A stretch of 64,000 nucleotides of DNA from Silanimonas sp. GTDB lineage: Bacteria > Pseudomonadota > Gammaproteobacteria > Xanthomonadales > Xanthomonadaceae. Shown here one piece after another: positions 57,131-64,000 of this stretch. Each line of letters opens with the position of its first letter. Positions within the stretch are counted from its first letter, which is position 1. The stretch covers positions 552,131 through 616,130 of the forward strand of contig NZ_JAPZSC010000006.1 in assembly GCF_027531545.1 (NCBI RefSeq). The letters run 5' to 3'. A model generated the notes under the pieces. The model was given only the letters and a program-made list of their open reading frames with translations. It was not told the origin of the DNA and made no database searches. The position numbers were made by a program, and so were the translations under genes.

Positions 57131-57889
57131 CTAGCGGGCGCGCCGACGCTGCACGGCCAGCGCGAGCACGAGGAAGAGCACGCCCGAACCGACCAGCACG
57201 GCGAGGGCCAGCGGCACGTTCGCTTGGCGCAAACCGACGATGGTGAGGGCGAGGTCGCCGAGATGGAACGCCGGCAGCACCGGTGCGAACCGCTGCATCA
57301 CCTCAGGGAACATCGTGATGGGGAACCACAGGCCGGACAGCACCGACATCGGCAGGTAGACGAGGTTCACCACCGCGACGGCGCCGCGAGCCGGCACCAG
57401 CGAACCGATCAGCAGGCCCATGGCGCAGAACGGCAGCGCGCCCAAGGTCAGCGTGGCCCACAGCAGCAGCCATCGCCCCGCTTCCAGCCTCACGCCACCG
57501 GCGAGCGCCGCCAGCGCGCTCAGCGCCAGCACCACGGCGAGGGCGAACACCATGCTGGTGAGCACCCGGGCGATGAAGTGCACGGCCATCGGCATCGGGG
57601 AGACTCGCTTCAACCGCAGCCAGCCCATCTCCTCGTCGAGGGCCAAGCCGACGCCAAACCCGAACAGTGCCGGCCCGATCACAGCGAAGGCACCGTAGGT
57701 GGCGAGCAGGTAGTGCGCGGGCGCGGCATTGCCGGTCTTCGACGGCAGCAGCAGGCCGAACAGCGCGTAGAACATCAGCGGGAACAGCAGCGTGGGGACG
57801 CTGAAGGCCGGCAAGCGCCAGACCTGCAGCAGCGAATGGCCGGTCTCGATGGCCTGCAACCGGAGCAGGGAGGTGGCTTGCGAGGTCAT
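57131..57889 (-). CDS. ABC-2 type transporter permease
   Basis: 252 aa with six hydrophobic segments and the ABC-2 membrane domain pattern (PTLLFPLMFYALFGLLLPS; GWLRLKRVSPMP; VLSGLWFPITMFPEVMQRFAPVLP in part). It pairs with the ATPase at 57886, whose stop overlaps its ATG (ATGA). Substrate unknown; such exporters beside DesK-type kinases often carry lipids or antibiotics. Confidence 0.9.
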   Translation of the reverse strand: MTSQATSLLRLQAIETGHSLLQVWRLPAFSVPTLLFPLMFYALFGLLLPSKTGNAAPAHYLLATYGAFAVIGPALFGFGVGLALDEEMGWLRLKRVSPMPMAVHFIARVLTSMVFALAVVLALSALAALAGGVRLEAGRWLLLWATLTLGALPFCAMGLLIGSLVPARGAVAVVNLVYLPMSVLSGLWFPITMFPEVMQRFAPVLPAFHLGDLALTIVGLRQANVPLALAVLVGSGVLFLVLALAVQRRRAR

Positions 57890-58815
57890 GCGGCACTCCG
57901 ATGGGGCATCGCGCCCCGAGGTTCGTCTTGGGCGAGCTCAAGGAGGCTGTCCTCGAGGCTGGCGGGAACCACCTGCAGCTCGGACAGCGCGGGATCGCGC
58001 CGCAGCAGCTCGCGGATCACCGCATCGGCGTCGCCGCAGCGGAGGACGAGTCGATCGCCTTCCCGATGCGCCTCGCGCACGCCGGGCAGCGTCCGCACTT
58101 CGTCGAGCCCGAGCGCGCTGCGGCAGCGCACCCGCGTGCCGCCGCTGCGTGCTTTCAGCTGCATGGGCGTGCCTTCGGCGACCGCGCGACCAGCCCGCAT
58201 CACGACCACGCGGTCCGCCAGCGCGTCGGCCTCTTCCAGATAGTGGGTGGTCAGCACCAGCGCCGCCCCCTCCAGACGCAACCCGCGCAGCACGGCCCAG
58301 AAGGCGCGCCGCGCCTCCACGTCGAGGCCGGTGGTCGGTTCATCGACCAGCACGATGCGCGGCCGACCGCAGATCGCCAGCGCGAACTGCACGCGCCGCT
58401 GCTGGCCGCCGGAGAGGGCGCCGTAAGGCCGCCCCTCCAGTCCTTCGAGGCCGGCCAGCGCGAGCGTTTCCGCTTCGGCTCGGGGATCCGGGTAGGCCGC
58501 ACTGAACTGCCGCACCAGTTCGCCCACGCGCAGGGTTTCCGGCAAGCGGGCTTCTTGAAGCATCACGCCCAGCCCGCGTCGGGACGCGGCCGATCGGGGG
58601 TCGCCTCCACACAGTTCGACGCGACCCGCCTGCGGCCGCAGCAGGCCGGTGAGCAGGCCGAGCGCGGTGGTCTTGCCGGCGCCGTTCGCGCCCAGCAGCG
58701 CGAGCACTTCACCCGCGTGGATGTCGAGGTCGAGGCCGTCCAGGGCGGTGAGCGCCCCGTAGCGGTGGGTGACGCCTTCGAGGCGCGCGACGATGTGCGA
58801 TGGGGTGGCGTTCAT
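57886..58815 (-). CDS. ABC transporter ATPase (drug-export type)
   Basis: 309 aa with GGAGG upstream of the ATG. Walker A GANGAGKTT, signature LSGGQQRRVQFA, Walker B IVLVDEPTTGLD and TTHYLEEADALADR. The tail after residue 220 is the usual C-terminal domain of ABC-2 exporter ATPases (CcmA/NatA-like). It is the first gene of a four-gene operon with permease, kinase and regulator. Confidence 0.95.
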   Translation of the reverse strand: MNATPSHIVARLEGVTHRYGALTALDGLDLDIHAGEVLALLGANGAGKTTALGLLTGLLRPQAGRVELCGGDPRSAASRRGLGVMLQEARLPETLRVGELVRQFSAAYPDPRAEAETLALAGLEGLEGRPYGALSGGQQRRVQFALAICGRPRIVLVDEPTTGLDVEARRAFWAVLRGLRLEGAALVLTTHYLEEADALADRVVVMRAGRAVAEGTPMQLKARSGGTRVRCRSALGLDEVRTLPGVREAHREGDRLVLRCGDADAVIRELLRRDPALSELQVVPASLEDSLLELAQDEPRGAMPHRSAA

Positions 58816-58886
58816 GGGGTCCTCCGTGACGATAGGGTCGCCGCGTTCACGCTGCGCGCGCAGTCGCGGGCGTCAGCTGAATGCCC

Positions 58887-58898
58887 TGACATCTGTCA
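58887..58898. promoter_or_regulatory. Inverted repeat upstream of the ABC/two-component operon
   Basis: TGACA-TC-TGTCA, a perfect 5-base inverted repeat, 72 bases before the ATPase start. It may be the binding site of the operon's own regulator. Confidence 0.35.
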
Positions 58899-58912
58899 TC
58901 CCGCGGGCTGTA

Positions 58913-58929
58913 ACGCAGGTGCCCTGCGT
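58913..58929. promoter_or_regulatory. Inverted repeat upstream of the Msr lipoprotein gene
   Basis: ACGCAGG-TGC-CCTGCGT, a perfect 7-base inverted repeat, 39 bases before the ATG at 58968. It could be an operator, since the divergent gene pair has no transcript ending here. Confidence 0.35.
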
Positions 58930-58967
58930 TTCGAATCCACGTTCGGCCCCTCTCGCTCCGGATCACC

Positions 58968-60419
58968 ATGAACACCGCATCCACCAGCCGCCTCGCCCTC
59001 GCCACCCTGCTCGCCGGCGCACTCGCCGCCTGCGGCCAGGCCCCGGTCACTCCTGCGCTCGCCAGCGCGGTGGCGCCGAAGCCGGACGTCCCCCGCGAGC
59101 ATCTCGACGCCGTTGTGCTGGGCATGGGCTGTTTCTGGGGCGCGGAACGCCGAATGGCCGCCCTCCCCGGAGTCATCAACGTCGAGAGCGGCTACGCGAA
59201 CGGCGAAGTCCCGGGCACCTATAGCGACGTGCTGAACACCGAGCGCGCCCGCAAGCTCGGCCTGTCCGATGCGCGCAACCACGCCGAAGTGGTGAAGGTC
59301 GTCTTCGATACGCGCGCCACCACGCTTGCCGCCGTGCTGGCCGGCTTCTGGGAAAACCACGACCCCACGCAAGGCGACCGCCAGGGCAACGACATCGGCA
59401 GCAACTACCGCAGCGCGATCTACACGCACGGCGACGCGCAGCTGCGCATCGCGCAGGCCACGAAGACGGCGTTCCAGACCGCGCTGGCGGCCGGGGGCTA
59501 TGGCGCGATCACCACCGAGATCCAGCCGCTCACGCGCTACATCGCCGCGGAGGACTACCACCAGGACTACCTGGTGAAGAATCCGGACGGGTATTGCGGG
59601 CTCGGCGGCACCGGGGTGAAGTTCCCGGCCGAAGCGCTGGCCGATCTTGGCGTCGCGCTGCCAGCGGCGAGCGACACGACGGTCGCGAACGCTGCGGCGA
59701 GCGCCCCGTCCGACGCGATGGCGGCGCGCCCCACCCGCCTCGACGGCGCCAATCTCGACGCCACGCGCCAGCTGGTCGTGTTCGAAGCCACCGACTGCGC
59801 CTTCTGCGCCAAATTCCGCGCCGAAGTGAGCGATGGCTGGCAGTCGTCGGTGCCGATCGCGCACACCCTCGACGCCCGAGAACCCGAGGGCTGGACGCTG
59901 GAAAAGCCCCTGTTCGCCACGCCCACCATCGTCCTCTTCGAGAACGGCAAGGAGGTCTCGCGCTACACCGGCTACAACGGCGACAAGGCGCGCTTCTGGC
60001 AATGGCTCGGCTTCCGCCTGCTGACCGAGGAACAGCGCGACATCGCCTTCGAGAACGGGACCGAACGCCCCTTCACCGGTTCGCACCTCGACGAAAAGCG
60101 CCCCGGCACCTTCGTCGACCCGATCACCGGCGCCCCCCTGTTCCGCACCGACACCAAGTTCGAGAGCGGTACGGGATGGCCGAGCTTCTTCCAACCGCTG
60201 CCCGGCGCGGTGACCTACCACGGCGACCTCAGCCTCTACGGGGTGCGTACCGAGGTTCGCAGCGCCAGCTCGGGCATCCACCTGGGCCACGTGTTCGAGG
60301 ACGGTCCGCCGCCGACCGGCAAGCGCTACTGCATCAACGGCAACGTGCTGACGTTCGTGCCCGACGAGGAGGTCGCGACCGATGCCACCGCTGCGGCAGG
60401 GCCTGTGACAGGCGTTTGA
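58968..60419 (+). CDS. MsrA - thioredoxin-like - MsrB methionine sulfoxide reductase lipoprotein
   Basis: 483 aa. Lipobox LAAC (Cys22). MsrA domain with catalytic Cys55 in GMGCFWGAE and DYLVKNPDGYC near its end. A central thioredoxin-like domain has CAFC (Cys277, Cys280) and the cis-Pro in FATPTIV. MsrB domain with RTEVRSASSGIHLGHVFEDG and catalytic Cys455 in RYCINGN. MsrB has no zinc CxxC pairs, and the usual resolving Cys (GCGWPSF) is Thr402. Together the domains would repair S- and R-methionine sulfoxide in periplasmic proteins. In Neisseria PilB the thioredoxin part is N-terminal, not central. Confidence 0.92.
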   Translation: MNTASTSRLALATLLAGALAACGQAPVTPALASAVAPKPDVPREHLDAVVLGMGCFWGAERRMAALPGVINVESGYANGEVPGTYSDVLNTERARKLGLSDARNHAEVVKVVFDTRATTLAAVLAGFWENHDPTQGDRQGNDIGSNYRSAIYTHGDAQLRIAQATKTAFQTALAAGGYGAITTEIQPLTRYIAAEDYHQDYLVKNPDGYCGLGGTGVKFPAEALADLGVALPAASDTTVANAAASAPSDAMAARPTRLDGANLDATRQLVVFEATDCAFCAKFRAEVSDGWQSSVPIAHTLDAREPEGWTLEKPLFATPTIVLFENGKEVSRYTGYNGDKARFWQWLGFRLLTEEQRDIAFENGTERPFTGSHLDEKRPGTFVDPITGAPLFRTDTKFESGTGWPSFFQPLPGAVTYHGDLSLYGVRTEVRSASSGIHLGHVFEDGPPPTGKRYCINGNVLTFVPDEEVATDATAAAGPVTGV

Positions 60420-60430
60420 AACACCGGGGG

Positions 60431-60459
60431 TTACGGGCATCCGGGCCCGGTGCTAGGAT
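60431..60459 (+). promoter_or_regulatory. Candidate promoter for the aminotransferase gene
   Basis: TAGGAT at 60454-60459 is a plausible -10. TTACGG at 60431-60436 is 17 bases upstream but a weak -35. A start near 60466 would give a leader of about 80 bases. Confidence 0.35.
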
Positions 60460-60487
60460 CGGGCCCAAGTTGTTGTTCCCAAAGGGA

Positions 60488-60526
60488 AAAACAGCGCCTC
60501 GCGCCGCCGCGGCGCTGTTTTCTTTT
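60488..60526 (+). terminator. Terminator just upstream of the aminotransferase gene
   Basis: A perfect 11-bp stem AAAACAGCGCC (60488-60498) with GGCGCTGTTTT (60511-60521), 12-base loop, then CTTTTC. It ends the Msr transcript, but it also lies only 17 bases before the next ATG, within the leader if the promoter at 60431 is used. A small hairpin TTCCC-AAA-GGGAA overlaps its first base. Confidence 0.8.
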
Positions 60527-60543
60527 CACCGACCGGAGTTTCC

Positions 60544-62046
60544 ATGAGCCTCGCCGCCCGCCTTCATCCGCTTCGCGCCCACGCCGGCCACGTCCGCACC
60601 ACCGGCCTTGCCGACGACGTGATCGAGCGCTTCGGCGCCACGCACCCGCAGCTCGGCGCCGCGATCGACGCGGCGCTCGAAGCCTTCGAGGCCATCAAGG
60701 CCGAGTTCCCCGAGCTGCTGGACCTCGACGAAGCCGAGCAGATGGGCATCGCGCAGGCCGGCTTCCTGAACTTCTACCCGGATGACGCGGTGAACCCGTA
60801 CATCGCCATCGCGGCGCGCGGCCCGTGGGTGGTCACGCTGAAGGGTGCCGTGGTCTACGACTGCGGCGGCTACGGCATGCTCGGCTTCGGCCACACGCCT
60901 TTCGCTGTGCTCTCGGCGATGGCCAAGCCGCAGGTGATGGCGAACATCATGACGCCGTCGCTTTCGCACCTGCGCCTCGACCGAGCCCTGCGCGCCGAGA
61001 TCGGGCACACCCGCGGCGGCTGCCCGTACACCAAGTTCCTCGCGCTGAACTCGGGTTCGGAGTCGGTGTCGCTCGCCGGCCGGATTGCTGACGTCAATAC
61101 GAAGATCCACACCGATGCGGGCGGCCGCCACGCTGGCAAGCGCGTGAAGCGCCTCGCGGTGAAGGGCGCCTTCCACGGCCGCACCGAACTGCCAGCGCTG
61201 TACTCGGATTCGAGCCGCAAGAATTACGCGCTGCACCTCGCCAGCCACAAGCACCACGCCGACCAGCTGATCACCATCGAGCCCTACTCGATCGACGCCC
61301 TGCGCCAGGCCTTCGCCGATGCGGAAGCCAATGGCTGGTACTTCGAAGCCATGTTCATCGAGCCGGTGATGGGCGAAGGCGACCCGGGCCGCGCGCTGCC
61401 CCCGGCGTTCTACGCCGAGGCCCGCCGCCTCACAAAGGAACACGGCACCCTGCTGCTGGTCGACAGCATCCAAGCCGGCCTGCGCGCCCACGGCGTGCTG
61501 TCGATCGTCGACTACCCGGGCTTCGAAGGCCTCGAGGCCCCCGACATGGAAACCTATTCGAAGGCGCTCAACGCCGCGCAGTTCCCGATGTCAATCCTCG
61601 CCGTCTCCGAGCGCGCCGCTGGTCTCTATCGCCGCGGCACCTACGGCAACACCATGACGGCCAACCCGCGCGCCATGGATGTGGCCGCCGCCACCTTGGG
61701 CCAGCTCACGCCAGCCTTGCGCGCCAACATCACCGCACGTGGCTCGGAGTTCCTGACCAAGCTCGAAGCCCTAAAGGCCGAACTGGCGCACGGCTATATC
61801 ACCAAGGTGCAAGGTACGGGTCTGCTTTTCTCCTGCGAGATCTCGACGGCCTTCAAGTGCTACGGCACCGGCAGCACGGAAGAGTTCATCCGCGAGAAGG
61901 GCGTAAACGTGATCCACGGCGGCGTCAACTCTCTGCGCTTCACACCGGTCTTTGCGGTGAGCAGTGCCGAGGTCGACCTGATCGTGGATTCGGTGCGTCA
62001 GGCGCTCCTGCATGGGCCGCGCATTGCCGAGGCTGAAGCGGCCTGA
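60544..62046 (+). CDS. Class III PLP-dependent aminotransferase
   Basis: 500 aa, longer than typical class III enzymes (~430) because of a ~70-residue N-terminal part. The PLP Lys is Lys340 in YSKALNAAQFP, and the cofactor Asp is Asp307 in LLLVDSIQAGLRAHG (usual pattern DEVQ). NSGSESVSLAGRIAD near 170 and GAFHGRTELPA near 210 are in place. The substrate cannot be assigned; lysine- and ornithine-type aminotransferases are the closest pattern. It begins 17 bases after a terminator. Confidence 0.88.
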   Translation: MSLAARLHPLRAHAGHVRTTGLADDVIERFGATHPQLGAAIDAALEAFEAIKAEFPELLDLDEAEQMGIAQAGFLNFYPDDAVNPYIAIAARGPWVVTLKGAVVYDCGGYGMLGFGHTPFAVLSAMAKPQVMANIMTPSLSHLRLDRALRAEIGHTRGGCPYTKFLALNSGSESVSLAGRIADVNTKIHTDAGGRHAGKRVKRLAVKGAFHGRTELPALYSDSSRKNYALHLASHKHHADQLITIEPYSIDALRQAFADAEANGWYFEAMFIEPVMGEGDPGRALPPAFYAEARRLTKEHGTLLLVDSIQAGLRAHGVLSIVDYPGFEGLEAPDMETYSKALNAAQFPMSILAVSERAAGLYRRGTYGNTMTANPRAMDVAAATLGQLTPALRANITARGSEFLTKLEALKAELAHGYITKVQGTGLLFSCEISTAFKCYGTGSTEEFIREKGVNVIHGGVNSLRFTPVFAVSSAEVDLIVDSVRQALLHGPRIAEAEAA

Positions 62047-62099
62047 GGCAATCCCGGGCGCAACTCTTCGACGCTCGATCAAGATTCAGTGGAGGGGTA

Positions 62100-64000
62100 G
62101 TGGAAAAAACGGCGTCGAAACGCTACGGATCCGGCGCAGTCGTCGCGGCGCTGGTACTGATCGCCGCCGCCTTCCCGCCTGCCGGTTCGGCCGCTGCCGG
62201 GGCAGCGGAGGCACAACCCTCGCCGACCGCCTTCGACGAAGCCTTCGACCGCCTCTTGCTGGAAGGCCTGACACCGACCCGGAACGACGAAGCACCCCTC
62301 AGGGCCGCGCTCGAACCCTTGCTGCCGGGTGGAGACGTCGTTCGGCGGCGGCGGCTGGAAGCGCTTGCATGCCATGCCATCGACGGCACGGCCAAAGAGG
62401 GTCTGGCGCGTGCCGATCGGCTCATCGCCGTCGAATCGGGACCCAACGGCGACGCCATCGCACTGTCGCTCGCGCACGCTTGCCGCGCCATCCACCTGCC
62501 CGAATCGGGTCCGCTGGAGCCGGTCATCGCGGGGTTCGATGCGGCGGTGGACTCGGCTCGACGCACCAACCATCCGACGCTGCTCATCCAGATGCTCATC
62601 GAGCGCAGCGGCGCGCACTCGCTGGACGGCCAGTACGCGAAAGCACTTCTGGATGCGCTTGAAGCCAACGACGCCCTGCAGAAGCACGGCGACCCGTTGA
62701 TGCTCGCCCTGAACATGCAGTTCGTAGGGATCGCATACCGGCGGATGGGCGATCTGGAACTCGCGGAACAATTGCTCACTCAGTCCCTCCAGAACCCCGT
62801 GATCCAACGGGAATGGGTCCATCGCGTCTCTGCGCTGCTGCAGCTGGGCTACCTGTACGAGGACACGAAACGCTACGCGAACGCCCGACGATCCTTCGAC
62901 GCCGCCATCGAGCTCTGCACCGTCAACAACAGTCCGATTGACTGCGCGTATGCGCGACTGGGTCGCGCCGGCGTGGATGCCGTCGACAAGCGCCCGGGCG
63001 CTGCGCTGAGGACGCTGGAGCGGGTCGAAGCGGATTTCGCTGAAGCGGGCATCTCCGGAGAGAGCGCCATGATGGCGCTGGTTCGCGGCCAGGCACTTGC
63101 CGCACTGGGGCGCCGGCGAGAGGCCTTGGCGATGCTGGATTCGGCGATCACGACGTGGCGGTCCGAAGGCAACGAACGCTACCTCGCCATGGCGCTGCAA
63201 CCGCGTGCGGCGGTGCTGGAGAGCCTGGGTCGTCCGGACGATGCGCTGAGCGACCTCCGCGAGTACCTCGAGATCTTCAAGCGCGAGAATGCCACGCGCG
63301 CGGAGCAACGCACCGAGTTCCTCCGGGAACGCTTCGAAGTGCGACGACGCGATTTCGAGAACGCCGATCTCCGTGCGAAGGAACGACTGCGTCAGCAGGA
63401 GATCGAGTCGCTCGACCGCTTGCGGCAGTGGCAAAACGTCGCCATCGCCCTCGGTGGGGCTCTGGTCCTGCTCTTGTTCGGGATCACCATGCGCCAACTG
63501 TGGCGGGCGCGCAACCTGAAGGCCCTCTCCGAGACCGATGCGCTCACGGGCGTGCCCAATCGCCGGGCGCTGCTGCACAAGGGGCAGCAGGCGTTCCTCG
63601 ATTCGCGGAGGCGGATGAAAGCCCTCACGTTGCTGGCTCTCGACATCGACCACTTCAAGGCGGTCAACGACGCGTACGGGCACGCGACCGGCGACGCGGT
63701 GCTGGCCCGCATCGCGCAGGAATGCCAACGCACGCTTCGGCAGCACGACCTGATCGGCCGCATCGGCGGCGAGGAGTTCGCCGGCCTGCTCCCGGGGACC
63801 TCGCTGGAGGCGGCGGTGCAGGTGGCCGAACGGATCCGTGGCGGCGTCGCGGCCCTCGACCTCGACGACCTCGTGCCCGGGCTGCGCGTCACCATCAGCC
63901 TCGGCGTGGCCGCGCTCGACCGCCAGGACGCCGACTTCGCCAGCCTGCTCGATCGTGCGGACAAGGCCCTGTACCGGGCGAAGGAATCAGGCCGGGACCG
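62100..64000 (+). CDS. TPR - TM - GGDEF diguanylate cyclase (cut by window edge)
   Basis: GTG start at 62100 preceded by GGAGGGG; 633 codons are visible and the frame is open at the end. It has a signal or anchor segment (residues ~10-36), then TPR-like helical repeats up to ~415 (YAKALLDALEAND; YRRMGDLELAEQLL; GRRREALAMLD), a coiled coil, a TM helix (~443-463) and a GGDEF domain from ~476 (LSETDALTGVPNRR). GGEEF is near 555 and the RxxD I-site is RQHD, so it should be an active cyclase. The periplasmic TPR part probably binds a partner protein. Only the extreme C-terminus is missing. Confidence 0.9.
   Translation, partial: MEKTASKRYGSGAVVAALVLIAAAFPPAGSAAAGAAEAQPSPTAFDEAFDRLLLEGLTPTRNDEAPLRAALEPLLPGGDVVRRRRLEALACHAIDGTAKEGLARADRLIAVESGPNGDAIALSLAHACRAIHLPESGPLEPVIAGFDAAVDSARRTNHPTLLIQMLIERSGAHSLDGQYAKALLDALEANDALQKHGDPLMLALNMQFVGIAYRRMGDLELAEQLLTQSLQNPVIQREWVHRVSALLQLGYLYEDTKRYANARRSFDAAIELCTVNNSPIDCAYARLGRAGVDAVDKRPGAALRTLERVEADFAEAGISGESAMMALVRGQALAALGRRREALAMLDSAITTWRSEGNERYLAMALQPRAAVLESLGRPDDALSDLREYLEIFKRENATRAEQRTEFLRERFEVRRRDFENADLRAKERLRQQEIESLDRLRQWQNVAIALGGALVLLLFGITMRQLWRARNLKALSETDALTGVPNRRALLHKGQQAFLDSRRRMKALTLLALDIDHFKAVNDAYGHATGDAVLARIAQECQRTLRQHDLIGRIGGEEFAGLLPGTSLEAAVQVAERIRGGVAALDLDDLVPGLRVTISLGVAALDRQDADFASLLDRADKALYRAKESGRD

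Overview
The window is one contiguous stretch of a high-GC, densely coded, plasmid- and phage-free bacterial chromosome. Gene content and order point to a gammaproteobacterium of the order Lysobacterales (Xanthomonadales). The evidence is the folC / SPOR / cvpA / purF cluster, the queA-tgt-yajC-secD-secF cluster, two large TonB-dependent receptors, M13 peptidases with Xanthomonas-like lipoprotein or signal sequences, RapA, SuhB, TrmJ, SodB and several large secreted or propeller-bearing sensor proteins. I cannot name the genus. I saw no rRNA, tRNA, CRISPR array, insertion sequence or integrase.

Layout. 1-3325 (minus): folate, SPOR cell-envelope, colicin V and purine genes ending in a partial purF at the left edge. 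3390-9362: two redox enzymes, a large secreted PHB-depolymerase-like esterase with an unusual C-terminal module, and an antitoxin / zeta-like kinase pair. 9364-12696: histidine phosphatase, long-form serA behind a possible regulated leader, and a DUF481 outer-membrane protein. 12697-21378: TonB receptor, active M13 peptidase lipoprotein, and a propeller/GGDEF sensor. 21476-25103: an operon of a GbsR/MarR-type regulator, a cyanide-insensitive-type bd oxidase and a PCu(A)C copper chaperone. 25224-29938: a catalytically degenerate M13 paralogue translationally coupled to rapA. 29943-36541: rhomboid protease, alkyltransferase-like protein, CNNM/CorC membrane protein, ExoD protein, and a two-gene PhnD-like / GGDEF-EAL signalling unit. 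36591-41567: trmJ, suhB and a second propeller/GGDEF sensor. 41661-47137: the queuosine and Sec translocon operon. 47258-51660: a zinc alcohol dehydrogenase and an Oar-like TonB receptor. 51878-55308: grxD, a degenerate SDR, a MarC protein, and sodB coupled to an orphan ABC ATPase. 55336-58815: an ABC exporter plus DesK/DesR-like two-component system. 58968-64000: an MsrA-thioredoxin-MsrB lipoprotein, a class III aminotransferase behind a terminator-like leader, and a TPR/GGDEF sensor running off the right edge.

How it works together. Three themes recur. The first is cyclic-di-GMP signalling, with four GGDEF proteins, three of them with a visible RxxD inhibitory site and one with an intact EAL domain. 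The second is redox, metal and oxidative-stress handling: the bd oxidase, PCu(A)C, SodB, Grx4-type glutaredoxin and Msr lipoprotein. The third is cell-envelope traffic: SecDF-YajC, TonB receptors, SPOR protein, rhomboid and ABC exporters. No single large unknown system stands out. The most unusual items are the dead M13 paralogue fused by overlap to rapA, the domain order of the Msr lipoprotein, the Phd-like/zeta-like pair, the degenerate SDR, and several leaders whose hairpins suggest attenuation.
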